Assembly: GCF_900182545.1 (NCBI RefSeq) | Contig: NZ_FXTJ01000008.1 | Coordinates: 62,001-126,000 of the forward strand | DNA: 64,000 nt | DNA from: Geodermatophilus aquaeductus | GTDB taxonomy: Bacteria; Actinomycetota; Actinomycetes; Mycobacteriales; Geodermatophilaceae | Direction: 5' to 3' | Shown here: one piece after another, positions 40,127 to 50,201 of the stretch | Layout of the letters: each line of letters starts with the position of its first letter | How positions within the stretch are numbered: the stretch's first letter is position 1 | Notes under the pieces: model-generated | The model's input: the letters and a program-made list of their open reading frames with translations, nothing else | What the model was told of the DNA's origin: nothing | Databases searched by the model: none | Position numbers and translations under genes: made by a program

Positions 40127-40332
40127 GGATCTCGATCGACCCGTCGCTGTGCCAGGGGCACGGCCGCTGCTACGACCTCGCGCCGGACCTCTTCGGCGCC
40201 GACGACGAGGGCTACTCCGTCCTCGTGCACGCCGACGGGCTGGTGCCCGACGGCCTCGAGGACGACGCCCGGCTCGCCGCCGACAACTGCCCCGAGGCGG
40301 CCGTGCTCGTGCTCGAGGAGGCGGCGCGGTGA
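40123..40332 (+). CDS. Ferredoxin of the 3Fe-4S/4Fe-4S P450-partner type
   Basis: 69-residue electron carrier. RISIDPSLCQGHGRCYDLAPDLF with Cys-x-x-His-x-x-Cys and a distant Cys in ADNCPEAA is the pattern of single-cluster actinobacterial ferredoxins (usually [3Fe-4S], His replacing one Cys). Overlaps tetR (upstream) and P450 (downstream) by four bases each. It should pass electrons from a ferredoxin reductase, not in the window, to the P450. Confidence 0.95.
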   Translation: MRISIDPSLCQGHGRCYDLAPDLFGADDEGYSVLVHADGLVPDGLEDDARLAADNCPEAAVLVLEEAAR

Positions 40333-41600
40333 GCGTCGACGACCGCTCCTTCTCCGACGCGCAGACGCTCCGCTCGGACCCGGCGCTCGGCACGTTCAGT
40401 GAGGTGCGCACCGGGCCGGTCACCGACTGGGCCACCGACTTCTCGCACACCGACGAGGAGTGGGCGCAGGGCGCCATCGGGATCTGGGACGACCTGCGGC
40501 AGCGCTGCCCGGTCGCGCACACCGAGCGCTTCGGCGGGGCGTGGCTGCCCACCCGCTACGAGGACGTCGCCGCGGTCGCCTACGACACCGAGCACTTCTC
40601 CTCGCGGGCGATCATCGCGGGTAACTTCCGGCCGCCGCGGGACCTCGCGCCGGTCGGCGGCACCCCGCCGATCTCCTCGGACCCGCCGTTCCACCACGAC
40701 GCCCGCAAGCTCCTGCTCCCGGCGTTCACCAAGAACGCGGTGGGCCGGCAGGAGGAGAGCACCCGCGCGTTCTGCTCCTCGCTGATCGACGGGTTCGCCG
40801 GCCGGGACGTCGTCGACGCCGCCGCCGACTACGCCCAGCACATCCCGGTGCGGGTGATCGCCGACATGCTCGGCTTCCCGCCCGAGGACGGGCCGCAGTT
40901 CGCCCGCTTCGTGGAGAACGCGCTCGAGGGCATCGACCTGCCGCCCGAGGAGCGCCTGGCGCGCAGCAGCCACCTGTTCGAGTACCTGCTGGCCCAGATC
41001 CGCGATCACCTCGAGCACCCGCGGGAGGACCTGACCAGCTACCTGCTCGACGCCGAGCTCTACGGCCGCAAGCTCGAGCCCGCGCACGTCGCGGGCACGA
41101 TGGCGCTGCTGCTCATCGCCGGCATCGACACCACCTGGAGCGCGATCGGCGCCTCGCTGTGGCACCTCGCGGGCCATCCGGAGGACCGGCGCCGGCTGCT
41201 GGCCGAGCCGGGGCTGCGGCCGACGGCGGTCGAGGAGTTCCTGCGCGCCTACGCCCCGGTGACCATGGCCCGGTTGGTGAAGGAGGACCTCACGTGGCGG
41301 GGCGTGGAGATGAGGGCCGAGGACTGGGTGCTGCTGTCCTTCCCGGCGGCCAACCGCGACCCCGCGCAGTTCGAGCGGGCCGACGAGGTGCTCATCGACC
41401 GGCAGGTCAACCGGCACGCCGCCTTCGGCCTGGGCATCCACCGCTGCGTCGGCTCGCACCTGGCGCGGATGGAGCTGCGGGTGGCGCTCGACGTCTGGCT
41501 GGACCGCGTCCCGGAGTTCACCCTCGCCGACCCCGCCGCGGTGCGGTGGTCGACCGGCCAGATCCGCGGCCCGCGCGCCCTGCCGCTGCGCCTCGGCTGA
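40329..41600 (+). CDS. Cytochrome P450 monooxygenase
   Basis: 423-residue class I bacterial P450. The I-helix oxygen-activation motif is LLIAGIDTTWSA, the K-helix ExxR is EEFLR, the heme loop is FGLGIHRCVGSHLAR with the cysteine thiolate. The extended N-terminus (VDDRSFSDAQTLRSD) lacks a membrane anchor, so soluble. Substrate unknown; no terpene cyclase or other biosynthetic gene is beside it. Forms an operon with TetR and ferredoxin; terminator hairpin after the stop. Confidence 0.96.
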   Translation: MSVDDRSFSDAQTLRSDPALGTFSEVRTGPVTDWATDFSHTDEEWAQGAIGIWDDLRQRCPVAHTERFGGAWLPTRYEDVAAVAYDTEHFSSRAIIAGNFRPPRDLAPVGGTPPISSDPPFHHDARKLLLPAFTKNAVGRQEESTRAFCSSLIDGFAGRDVVDAAADYAQHIPVRVIADMLGFPPEDGPQFARFVENALEGIDLPPEERLARSSHLFEYLLAQIRDHLEHPREDLTSYLLDAELYGRKLEPAHVAGTMALLLIAGIDTTWSAIGASLWHLAGHPEDRRRLLAEPGLRPTAVEEFLRAYAPVTMARLVKEDLTWRGVEMRAEDWVLLSFPAANRDPAQFERADEVLIDRQVNRHAAFGLGIHRCVGSHLARMELRVALDVWLDRVPEFTLADPAAVRWSTGQIRGPRALPLRLG

Positions 41601-41604
41601 GCAC

Positions 41605-41635
41605 CGACGGGCCCGGCGCACCGCCGGGCCCGTCG
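41605..41635. terminator. Bidirectional terminator after P450
   Basis: Perfect 13-bp inverted repeat (41605-41617 with 41623-41635), 5-base loop, between convergent P450 and hydrolase genes. Confidence 0.7.
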
Positions 41636-41639
41636 CCTC

Positions 41640-42515
41640 TCAGCGGGACAGGAGCGACCGCAGCGCGTCGACGACGACGTCGGGGCGCTCCTCGGCCATG
41701 AAGTGCCCGGCGTCGACGGTGCGGTGGTCGAGGTCGGCGGCCCACGCCTTCCACAGCCGGGCCGCGTCGAAGCCGAGGGCGGCGCCCCAGTCCTGCTGCA
41801 GGACGGTGACCGGCATCGTCAGCCGCCGGCCGGCCGCGCGGTCGGCGGTGTCGTGCTCGGCGTCGACGCCGGCGCTGGCCCGGTAGTCGGCGACGATCGA
41901 GGGCACCCGCTCCCGGGAGGCCCGCAGGTACTCGGCGCGCACGTCGGCGGGGAAGAGGTCCGCGCCGCCCCAGGCGTCCAGGAACGACCCGAAGAACGCG
42001 TCGGCGGTCGCGCCGATCATCGCCTCGGGCAGCCCCGGCGGCTGGGCCATGAGGTACAGGTGCCAGGCCACCGCAGCCGATCTGCCGTGCAGGATGTCCC
42101 AGGAGTCGAGCGTGGGCAGCACGTCCAGCGAGCAGAGGGAGGTGACGACGTCGGGGGAGTCCAGGCCGGCGCGGATCGCCACCAGGGCACCGCGGTCGTG
42201 GCCGGCCAGCGCGAACCGGTCGTGGCCGAGCGCCCGGGCCGCCGCGACGACGTCGGCGGCCATCGTGCGCTTGCTGTAGGTGTCCGGGCCGGTCGCGGCG
42301 GGGGCGTCGCTGGCGCCGTAGCCGCGCAGGTCGGGGCAGATGACGGTGCGATCGGCGGCCAGCTGCGGCGCCACGAGCCGCCACATGAGCGAGGTCTGCG
42401 GGAAGCCGTGCAGCAGGACGAGGGCGGGGCCGCTGCCGCCCACCGCGGCGGACAGCTGCACGCCGTCCACGCCGGGGAGCCGGACGCGGTCGAAGCCGGG
42501 GATGTCGGGGGTCAT
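41640..42515 (-). CDS. Alpha/beta hydrolase, haloacetate dehalogenase/epoxide hydrolase-like
   Basis: 291-residue alpha/beta hydrolase with an Asp nucleophile: GHDRGALVA replaces the usual Ser elbow, as in haloalkane or fluoroacetate dehalogenases and epoxide hydrolases. HGFPQTSLMWRLVAP gives the oxyanion motif, CPDLRGYGASD a conserved loop, VTVLQQDWGAALGF an acid region and DAGHFMAEERPD the catalytic His. Cytoplasmic. ATG 42515 is 34 bp from the divergent BTAD regulator, a pairing seen often for this type. Substrate unknown. Confidence 0.92.
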   Translation of the reverse strand: MTPDIPGFDRVRLPGVDGVQLSAAVGGSGPALVLLHGFPQTSLMWRLVAPQLAADRTVICPDLRGYGASDAPAATGPDTYSKRTMAADVVAAARALGHDRFALAGHDRGALVAIRAGLDSPDVVTSLCSLDVLPTLDSWDILHGRSAAVAWHLYLMAQPPGLPEAMIGATADAFFGSFLDAWGGADLFPADVRAEYLRASRERVPSIVADYRASAGVDAEHDTADRAAGRRLTMPVTVLQQDWGAALGFDAARLWKAWAADLDHRTVDAGHFMAEERPDVVVDALRSLLSR

Positions 42516-42549
42516 GGCGATCACCCTCGCCGCGGCCGATGAGCGATCG

Positions 42550-44460
42550 ATGAGCGTCACGTTCGGGGTGCTCGGCCCGGTGACCGCGGAGGACGGCGCC
42601 GGGCGGGCGCTGCCGCTGGGCGGCCCGCGGCACCGCGAGCTGCTCGCCCGGCTGCTCGTGGCCCGCGGCCGCGTCGTCCCGCTGCCGGTCCTGGTCGACG
42701 ACCTGTGGGACGTCCCGGCCGACGGCGCCGTCGCCGCCGTCCGCACCTTCGTCGCCGCGCTGCGCCGGGCGCTGGAACCGGACCGGCCGCCGCGCACGGC
42801 CGCGCGGCTGCTGGTCACCGAGGGCTCCGGGTACGCGCTGCGCCCCGGCCCGGACGACGTCGACGCGTGGCGGGCGGAGCGCGTGCTGGCCGGTCCCGCC
42901 GACCTGGTCACGCTGGAGGAGGTGCTCGCCGCCTGGCGCGGACCGGCGCTGGCCGACGTCGGCGATCGGCCGTGGGCGGCTCCGGACCGGGCGCGCTGGG
43001 CCGAGCTGCACGACACCGCGGTGGAGCGCGCGGCCGCGGCGCTGCTCGACCTCGGCCGCCCCGACGACGCCGTCCCGCGGCTGGACGCCCACGTCACCGG
43101 GCACCCGTGGCGCGAGGAGGGCTGGCGGCTGCTCGCGCTGGCGCTCTACCGCAGCGGGCGGGCGCCGGACGCGCTGGCGGTGCTGCGGCGGGCGCGCGGC
43201 CGGCTGGCCGGCGAGCTCGGGCTGGACCCGGGCGAGCGGCTGGTCGCGCTGGAGGCGCAGGTGCTGCGCCGCGACCCCGCCCTCGACCGCCGCCCGCCGC
43301 AGGGTGCCGAGGCGGTGTGGGCGCGGGCCGCGGGGAGCTGGGAGCGCACGGTGGGCGCGCGGGCCCGGCTCGAGTCGTCGGTGACCCTGCTCGGCGCGCT
43401 GGCCGTCAGTGGCGCCGCCGGGCTCACCGCCGCCCGCGAGCAGCGCCTGGCCACCGTCGCCGCGGCCGAGGAGCTGGGCGACCCGCTGCTCACCGCCCGC
43501 GTCGTGGGCAGCTTCGACGTCCCCTCGGTGTGGACCCGCTCCGACGACCCGGAGGGCTCCGCCGCGCTGGTGGCGGCCGCCGAGCGGGCGCTGGACCGGC
43601 TGCCGGCGGACGCGGCCGTCCCGCTGCGCGCCCGGCTGCTCACCACGGTCGCGGTCGAGTCGCGCGGGCTGCCCGGACCCCGCGGCCCGGCCGCCGCGCG
43701 GGCGGCCGAGGAGCTGGCCCGCGGGAGCGGCGACCCCGCCCTGCTCGCCTCCGCGCTCGGCGCCGTCTACCTGCACACCTGCGACCGCGCCGGGCTGGCC
43801 GCGCGGCGCGACGCCGTCGGCGCCGAGCTGGTGGCGCTGGCCGGCCGGGCCGGGCTGGACACGCACCTGGTGCTCGGCCACCTCGTGCGGCTGCAGGCCC
43901 GCACGGCGCTGGGCGACCTCGCCGGCGCCGCGGAGCACGCCGACGTCCTCGACGCGCTCGCCGTCCGCGCCGAGCGGCCGCTGGCGACGGTGTTCACCAC
44001 CGCCTGGCGGGCGCTGCACCGCGTGCTGGCGGGCGCGCCCGGCGCCGAGGACGTGCTGACCGCGGCGCTGCGGCCGTTCGGCGACGCCGGCATGCCCGGC
44101 GTCGCCGAGGGCCTGCTGCCGCTGGCGCTCACCTGCCTCCGCGTGGGCCGCGGCGAGCCCGCCGGCCCGGTCGGCGACCCCGGCCCCTACACGCCATGGG
44201 TCCGGCCGCACCGGCTGCTCGCGCAGGACCGGGCCGGCGAGGCCGCCGCCGCGCTGCGGGACCTGCCCGACCCGCCGCCCGGGCTGCTGCTGGAGGCGCT
44301 GTGGGTGCTCGCCGGCCGGGCCGCGGTCGCGGTCGGCGACCGCGGGCTGGCGCGGCGGGCGGCCGACGCCCTGCGGCCCGCGGCGGGGGAGATCGCCGGC
44401 GCCGGCAGCGGACTGCTCACCGCCGGGCCGGTCGACGCGACGCTGGCGCTCCTGGCCTGA
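42550..44460 (+). CDS. BTAD-domain transcriptional regulator (AfsR/SARP-like)
   Basis: 636-residue regulator. N-terminal OmpR-type winged helix (VTFGVLGPVTAEDGAG... to SGYALRP, residues ~3-95) is followed by the bacterial transcriptional activation (BTAD) domain (about 98-245, WREEGWRLLALALYRSGRAPDALAVLRRARGRL). No NB-ARC ATPase is present. The remaining ~370 residues are helical repeats, rich in Ala/Leu. It lies divergent from the hydrolase gene across 34 bp holding CGATGAG twice, and presumably controls it. Confidence 0.88.
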   Translation: MSVTFGVLGPVTAEDGAGRALPLGGPRHRELLARLLVARGRVVPLPVLVDDLWDVPADGAVAAVRTFVAALRRALEPDRPPRTAARLLVTEGSGYALRPGPDDVDAWRAERVLAGPADLVTLEEVLAAWRGPALADVGDRPWAAPDRARWAELHDTAVERAAAALLDLGRPDDAVPRLDAHVTGHPWREEGWRLLALALYRSGRAPDALAVLRRARGRLAGELGLDPGERLVALEAQVLRRDPALDRRPPQGAEAVWARAAGSWERTVGARARLESSVTLLGALAVSGAAGLTAAREQRLATVAAAEELGDPLLTARVVGSFDVPSVWTRSDDPEGSAALVAAAERALDRLPADAAVPLRARLLTTVAVESRGLPGPRGPAAARAAEELARGSGDPALLASALGAVYLHTCDRAGLAARRDAVGAELVALAGRAGLDTHLVLGHLVRLQARTALGDLAGAAEHADVLDALAVRAERPLATVFTTAWRALHRVLAGAPGAEDVLTAALRPFGDAGMPGVAEGLLPLALTCLRVGRGEPAGPVGDPGPYTPWVRPHRLLAQDRAGEAAAALRDLPDPPPGLLLEALWVLAGRAAVAVGDRGLARRAADALRPAAGEIAGAGSGLLTAGPVDATLALLA

Positions 44461-44463
44461 GCC

Positions 44464-44667
44464 TCACACCTCGACGGCGGTGCCGCAGACGCCGCAGACC
44501 TCCAGCCGGCGCCGTCCCCACCGGGCGAGCGGCACGAAGAAGACCGTGAACTGGCGGAACTGCCGGATGCGCGCCCACTGCGTGGTGTTGCCGCACCGCG
44601 GGCAGGTGCGGACCTCCCCGGGTCCCAGGTGCTTCTGCTTGGTGCCGAACCCGAAGAGGAGGAACAT
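44464..44667 (-). CDS. Zinc-ribbon protein
   Basis: 67-residue protein with two CxxC knuckles (CPRCG and CGVCG), so a single zinc ribbon, beginning MFLLFGFGTKQKHLG. This is the short actinobacterial zinc-ribbon type seen near membranes; the N-terminal hydrophobic stretch and FTVFFVPLARW might touch the membrane. Role unknown. Convergent with the BTAD gene, three bases apart. Confidence 0.8.
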   Translation of the reverse strand: MFLLFGFGTKQKHLGPGEVRTCPRCGNTTQWARIRQFRQFTVFFVPLARWGRRRLEVCGVCGTAVEV

Positions 44668-44754
44668 CCCGGGAGCCTAGGGGCCGGTATGTCCAGGCGC
44701 CGGGAGTCCAGGGGCGGGGCGGCCGGGGCGGATCCCGCGTGACACCCTCGTCCC

Positions 44755-45735
44755 GTGGCGCGGGTGGGGCTGGTGCTGGGCGGGGGCGGGGTCGTCGGGC
44801 AGGCGTACCACGCCGGTGTCCTGGCGGTGCTGCAGCACGACACGGGCTTCGACGCCCGGACCGCCGACGTCGTCGTCGGCACCTCCGCGGGGTCGATCAC
44901 CGGCACCCTGCTGCGGGCCGGCGTGTCCCCGGAGGACCTGGCGGCGTGGACGGTCAAGGCGCCGCTGTCCGGCGAGGGCGACGTCCTGGCGACGCTGGCC
45001 GCCACCGACGTCCCCGAGCTCGCGCCCTTCCGCCCGCTCGACGTGTTCCGCCGCCCGATGCGGCTGCCCGGGCCGCCGCTGGTCGCCCGCGCGCTGGCCC
45101 GGCCGTGGCGGTTCCGCCCGCTGGCCGCCGGCATGACGCTGCTGGCCCCCGGCCGGCACGACATCGTGTCCCAGCTGGGCGCCCTCCGCGAGGTGGAGGG
45201 GCCCACCTGGCCCGAGCGCGACCTGTGGATCACCGCGGTCCGCCGTAGCGACGGGCGCCGGGTGGTCTTCGGCCGGCCCGGTGCGCCGCCGGCGCCGGTC
45301 CACCTGGCCGTCGCCGCCTCGTGCGCGGTGCCCGGCTACTTCGCGCCGGTCCGCATCGGCCGGCACAGCTACGTCGACGGCGGCGTGCACTCCGCCACCA
45401 ACGCCGCCATCCTGCGCAGCGCCGGGGTCGGCCTCGCCGTCGTCGTCGCGCCGATGAGCGGGTCGCCGGGCTGGCGCCAGGACCTCACCGCGGCCATGCG
45501 CCGCTTCGCGCAGCGGCACCTGGACCGGGAGGTCCGCGCGCTGCGGGCGGCCGGCATCCGGACCGTCACCTTCACCCCGGGCGCCGCCGAGCAGGAGGTC
45601 ATGGGCGCGGACATGATGTCGCGCGACCGCGTCGAGGAGGTCCTGCAGCAGTCGTTCCTGCAGGCCGGTGCGCACGCCGCCACCCCCGAGGTGGCCGCGG
45701 TGCTGCGGGAGGCGGCCGACCGTGGCCGGGTGTGA
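44755..45735 (+). CDS. Patatin-like phospholipase
   Basis: 326-residue Ser/Asp-dyad lipid hydrolase. The oxyanion loop LGGGGVVGQAYHAG starts at residue 6, the nucleophile elbow is VGTSAGSITG, and the Asp sits in YVDGGVHSATNAA (DG[GA]). No transmembrane or signal segment. Substrates may be membrane phospholipids or fatty acyl esters. Starts at GTG 44755 without a clear ribosome-binding site. Upstream of a fatty-acid synthesis pair. Confidence 0.93.
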   Translation: MARVGLVLGGGGVVGQAYHAGVLAVLQHDTGFDARTADVVVGTSAGSITGTLLRAGVSPEDLAAWTVKAPLSGEGDVLATLAATDVPELAPFRPLDVFRRPMRLPGPPLVARALARPWRFRPLAAGMTLLAPGRHDIVSQLGALREVEGPTWPERDLWITAVRRSDGRRVVFGRPGAPPAPVHLAVAASCAVPGYFAPVRIGRHSYVDGGVHSATNAAILRSAGVGLAVVVAPMSGSPGWRQDLTAAMRRFAQRHLDREVRALRAAGIRTVTFTPGAAEQEVMGADMMSRDRVEEVLQQSFLQAGAHAATPEVAAVLREAADRGRV

Positions 45736-45750
45736 CCCGCGCCCAGCGAC

Positions 45751-46499
<749 letters not shown>

Positions 46500-46500
<1 letters not shown>

Positions 46501-47273
46501 TGAGCGGCATTCTCGAGGGCAAGAAGGTCCTCGTCACCGGCGTGCTGACCGAGGCGTCGATCGCCTTCGCCACCGCGCGGATCGCCCAGGAGCAGGGCGC
46601 CACCGTCGTCCTGTCCAACTTCGGGCGGGCGCTGTCGCTGTGCCAGCGGATCGCCAAGCGGCTGCCGCAGGAGGCGCCGGTCGTCGAGCTCGACGTGACG
46701 AACACCGAGCACCTGGCCACGCTGGCCGACCGGCTGCGCGAGCACGTCGGCGACTCCCTCGACGGCGTCGTCCACTCCATCGGCTTCGCGCCGCAGGAGG
46801 CCATGGGGGAGGGCTTCCCCGAGGTCGCCTGGGAGCACGCGGCGACGGCGTTCCAGGTGTCGTCCTGGTCCTACGCCTCGCTCGCCCAGGCCTGCCGGCC
46901 GCTGCTGGCCAACCCGTCCTCGGTCGTCGGGCTCACCTTCGACGCCTCCGTCGCCTGGCCGGTCTACGGCTGGATGGGCGCGGCCAAGGCGGCGCTGGAG
47001 TCGGTCAGCCGGTACGTGGCCCGCGAGCTGGGGCCCGAGGGCGTGCGGTCCAACATCGTCGCCGCCGGTCCGCTGCGCAGCATGGCCATGAAGTCCATCC
47101 CGGGCAGCGCCCAGTTCGAGGAGGCCTGGGAGGGCCGCGCCCCGCTGGGCTGGTCGGTCACCGACACCGACCCCGCCGGCAAGGCCGTCGTCGCGCTGCT
47201 GTCGGACTGGTTCCCGGCCACCACCGGCGAGATCGTGCACGTCGACGGGGGCTTCCACGCCGTCGGTGTGTAG
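46500..47273 (+). CDS. inhA: Enoyl-ACP reductase, InhA-type FabI
   Basis: 257-residue NADH-dependent enoyl reductase. GKKVLVTGVLTEASIAFATARIAQEQGA gives the altered Gly-rich cofactor loop of FabI/InhA; DGVVHSIGFAP and the catalytic Tyr-(x)6-Lys in YGWMGAAKAALES follow. Substrate-loop helices (SMAMKSIPGSAQFEEAWEGRAPLGW) match InhA. Target of isoniazid/triclosan in relatives. ATG overlaps the fabG stop by one base. Confidence 0.96.
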
Positions 47274-47326
47274 AGCCGTCGGCGTGTGAGCGCATCCGTC
47301 CTGCCACCATCCCGGGAAGAGAGTCC

Positions 47327-48472
47327 GTGCCCCGCGCCACCGTCGACCTGAACCCCGGCCAGCGTCCCGACGAGGACCCGTCGCTGGCCGTCCGCAACAA
47401 CGGGGGGACGCCGCCGGCCGCGGCCCCCGCCCCGGCCGGCCGCCGCGAGGCGCTGCTGGTGCTCTCCTTCGGTGGCCCCCGCGGCCACGACGACGTCATG
47501 CCGTTCCTCGAGAACGTCACCCGCGGCCGCGGCGTCCCGCGCGAGCGGCTGCTCGACGTCGCCGAGCACTACCACCACTTCGGCGGCGTGAGCCCGATCA
47601 ACGAGCAGAACGAGGCCCTGGTCGCCGCGATCGGGGCCGACCTCGCCGCGCACGGGATCGACCTGCCGGTCTACTGGGGCAACCGCAACTGGGACCCCTA
47701 CATCGAGGACGTCTGGCAGCAGATGACCGACGACGGCATCGAGCACGCCTACGTGCTGGCCACCTCCGCCTACGCCTCCTACTCCGGCTGCCGGCAGTAC
47801 CACGAGGACGTCGCGCGGGCGCGGATCGCCACCGGGGGCGGCCCGACGGCGGAGAAGCTGCCGCACTACTTCGACACCCCCGGCTTCGTGCGGGCCAACG
47901 CCGACGCCCTCGCCACCGCGCTCGCCCGGCTGCCCGAGGAGCACCGCGCCACCGCCCGCCTGGTGGCGACGGCGCACTCCATCCCCGACGCCATGGCCGC
48001 CGTCGCCGGGCCCGACGGGCACGCCTACGAGACCGAGCTCATGGCCGCCGCGCGCGCCGTCGTCGACGCCGTCGAGCCCGGGCGGGAGTTCGACCTGGTG
48101 TGGCAGAGCCGCAGCGGCCCGCCGTCGGTGCCGTGGCTGGAGCCCGACGTCAACGACCACCTGCGCGCGCTGCACGAGAACGGCGAGCAGGCGGTCGTCG
48201 TCTTCCCGGTCGGGTTCGTCAGCGACCACCTCGAGGTCATCTGGGACCTCGACAACGAGGCCGAGGAGACCGCCGGCGAGCTCGGCCTGGTCTTCGTCCG
48301 CGCCGGGACGGCGGGCACCCACCCGTCGTTCGTGGCGATGGTGCGCGAGCTGCTCCAGGAGCGGCGTTCGGGCGCCGAGCCGCGCCTGGGCACGAACTGC
48401 CCGGCCGCGTGTTGCTTCGTGGCGCGGCCGGCGGCCCGCCCGTCCGTTGACGGAGCCGCCGCCCGGGAGTAG
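47327..48472 (+). CDS. hemH: Ferrochelatase (coproporphyrin ferrochelatase, HemH/CpfC)
   Basis: 381-residue iron chelatase for heme biosynthesis; in actinobacteria it uses coproporphyrin III. LVLSFGGPRG, TSAYASYSGCRQY, ATAHSIP (metal His) and VSDHLEVIWDLD (catalytic Glu) are conserved. Cysteines in SGCRQY and the C-terminal NCPAACC fit the ligands of the [2Fe-2S] cluster of actinobacterial ferrochelatases. The first ~40 residues are a Pro/Asp-rich leader that is not family-typical. GTG start with GGAAGAGAG site; 53 bp after inhA. Confidence 0.94.
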   Translation: MPRATVDLNPGQRPDEDPSLAVRNNGGTPPAAAPAPAGRREALLVLSFGGPRGHDDVMPFLENVTRGRGVPRERLLDVAEHYHHFGGVSPINEQNEALVAAIGADLAAHGIDLPVYWGNRNWDPYIEDVWQQMTDDGIEHAYVLATSAYASYSGCRQYHEDVARARIATGGGPTAEKLPHYFDTPGFVRANADALATALARLPEEHRATARLVATAHSIPDAMAAVAGPDGHAYETELMAAARAVVDAVEPGREFDLVWQSRSGPPSVPWLEPDVNDHLRALHENGEQAVVVFPVGFVSDHLEVIWDLDNEAEETAGELGLVFVRAGTAGTHPSFVAMVRELLQERRSGAEPRLGTNCPAACCFVARPAARPSVDGAAARE

Positions 48473-48511
48473 ACCGTCGGGCCATCGGGGGCCGGACGAG
48501 GACGGTGCACC

Positions 48512-49363
48512 GTGGCCCCTGCCGTGGAGGTCGACCCGGGCAACGCCGGGCAGCTCGGGTCCTGGGACGGCGCGCAGGGCGCGTTCTGGGCCGCGCAGGC
48601 CGACCGCTTCGACCGCTCGGTCGCCCGCTACGACGCCCCGTTCCTCGCCGCGGCCGACCTGCGCCCCGACGACCGGGTCCTCGACGTCGGCTGCGGCACG
48701 GGCCGGACGACGCGCGACGCCGCCCGGGTCGCCGTCCGCGGGTCGGCCCTCGGCGTGGACCTGTCCGCGGCGATGCTCGAGGTCGCCCGGCGGCGCTCGG
48801 CCGAGGAGGGCCTGGCCCACGTCCGCTTCGAGCAGGCCGACGCCCAGGTCGCGCCGTTCCCTGCGGAGGGGTTCGACGTCGCCGTCAGCCGCACCGGTGC
48901 CATGTTCTTCGCCGACCCGGTGGCCGCGCTGGCCAACGTCGGCCGGGCCCTGGTGCCGGGCGGGCGGCTGGTGCTGCTCGTCTGGCAGGGGCTCGAGGCG
49001 AACGAGTGGATGACGGAGATCCTGGGGGCCCTGGCCGCCGGACGCCCGCTGCCCACCCCGCCGCCCGGGGCGCCCGGCCCGTTCTCCCTCGCCGACCCGG
49101 TGCGCATCCGGCAGGTGCTCACCGCCGCGGGTCACCGTCAGGTGGAGGTCGAGGGTCTGGCCGAGGCGGAGTGGTGGGGCGCCGACCCCGACGACGCGCT
49201 GGCCTTCGTGCTCGGGCTCGCCGGCTGGCTGCTCGACGGGCTCGACGACGACGCCCGGGCCGGTGCCGTGGCCGACCTGCGGCGGCGGATCGAGGCGCAC
49301 GCCGGCCCGGGCGGGGTCGAGTTCGGCTCCGCCGCCTGGCTGGTCACCGCCCGCCGCGGCTAG
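48512..49363 (+). CDS. Class I SAM methyltransferase
   Basis: 283-residue methyltransferase of the Methyltransf_11/25 type: VLDVGCGTGRTTRDAARVAVRGSALGVD is motif I with GxGxG, RFEQADAQVAPF motif II, and ALVPGGRLVLLVWQG motif III. Small-molecule substrate, unidentified. Its TAG stop shares bases with the TAG of the convergent hemerythrin gene (CTAG). Translation starts at GTG 48512, 39 bp after hemH, so possibly the same operon. Confidence 0.9.
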   Translation: MAPAVEVDPGNAGQLGSWDGAQGAFWAAQADRFDRSVARYDAPFLAAADLRPDDRVLDVGCGTGRTTRDAARVAVRGSALGVDLSAAMLEVARRRSAEEGLAHVRFEQADAQVAPFPAEGFDVAVSRTGAMFFADPVAALANVGRALVPGGRLVLLVWQGLEANEWMTEILGALAAGRPLPTPPPGAPGPFSLADPVRIRQVLTAAGHRQVEVEGLAEAEWWGADPDDALAFVLGLAGWLLDGLDDDARAGAVADLRRRIEAHAGPGGVEFGSAAWLVTARRG

Positions 49364-50004
49364 CTGCGCACCCGCTCGTGCCACACCGGCGCGACCTCGC
49401 GGGTGTAGCGGCGGCCGAAGACGCGGGAGAGCACCGCGGTGACCGGCGCCGGCACGGTGGCCCGCAGCGCCGCGCGGTCGTCCTCGCTGATCCCGTCGGT
49501 GAGCCAGGCGAAGAACGAGCCGGCATCGCCGGGGGAGCGGTGCCGCAGCTTGCCGGTCACCGCCTTCCACTCGGCGCTGCCCTCGTGCCCCCGCAGCAGC
49601 GGCTCGAGCGCGTCCTCCTCGTGGTCGAGGTGCCGGCCCACCACCTCCCGGGTGCGCTCGACGCTGGTCCGGGCGGCCGCGGCGTCGGCGGCCGAGCCGG
49701 TCCGGGCGAGCGTGGCGAGACCGGTGGCGGTGTCGGCGAGCGCGGCCGACATCGCGGCGTGCTCGTCCTCCATCTCGGCGAGCAGGTCCCGGCCGACGCC
49801 GGTGCCCTCGAGGAAGGGCCACACGTACGCGTCCTCGCCCTCGTGGTGGTGGGTGAGCTCGCGGTGGAGGTTGGCGAAGGCCTGCTCGAGCTCCCGGCCC
49901 CGTTCCCGGTCGCCGTCGCGCCAGGGGTGGAGGGCGGCGGACAGGCGGGCGAGGTCGCGGCGGACGGCGTTGTGGATCAGGCCGTTCATGGTCGGCGCTG
50001 TCAT
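49360..50004 (-). CDS. Hemerythrin domain protein
   Basis: 214-residue cytosolic protein with a hemerythrin-like four-helix bundle: IHNAVRRDLARL (His ligand), LTHHHEGEDAYVWP, EDEHAAMSAAL and RHLDHEEDALEPLL supply the His/Glu ligands for a di-iron centre. Used for O2, NO or peroxide sensing or iron handling in actinobacteria. The tail beyond residue 150 (RRYTREVAPVW) is not part of the bundle. Possible hemerythrin/oxidative stress link, but no partner gene. Confidence 0.92.
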   Translation of the reverse strand: MTAPTMNGLIHNAVRRDLARLSAALHPWRDGDRERGRELEQAFANLHRELTHHHEGEDAYVWPFLEGTGVGRDLLAEMEDEHAAMSAALADTATGLATLARTGSAADAAAARTSVERTREVVGRHLDHEEDALEPLLRGHEGSAEWKAVTGKLRHRSPGDAGSFFAWLTDGISEDDRAALRATVPAPVTAVLSRVFGRRYTREVAPVWHERVRS

Positions 50005-50086
50005 GCCGGGGGACGGTAGCCGCGGCGGTCCCCCCGCGGGAGGCCCGGCAGCACCGTCACCGCAGGACCGCCGTCGTCCGGGCTCC

Positions 50087-50115
50087 TTGACAGCCGACGG
50101 GGACCTGAGGACCGT
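50087..50115 (+). promoter_or_regulatory. Candidate promoter of the subtilase gene
   Basis: TTGACA (50087-50092) and GACCGT (50110-50115) with a 17-base spacer, ~85 bases before the ATG. A clear -35 in the only divergent gap here. Confidence 0.45.
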
Positions 50116-50201
50116 CAGCGGCGGTTCGACTCGGCGACCGATCCGTCGGCGGGACGACGACCCGCCGGCCCGTCGCGGCAGGCGGAGACGGCAGGCGAGT
50201 C

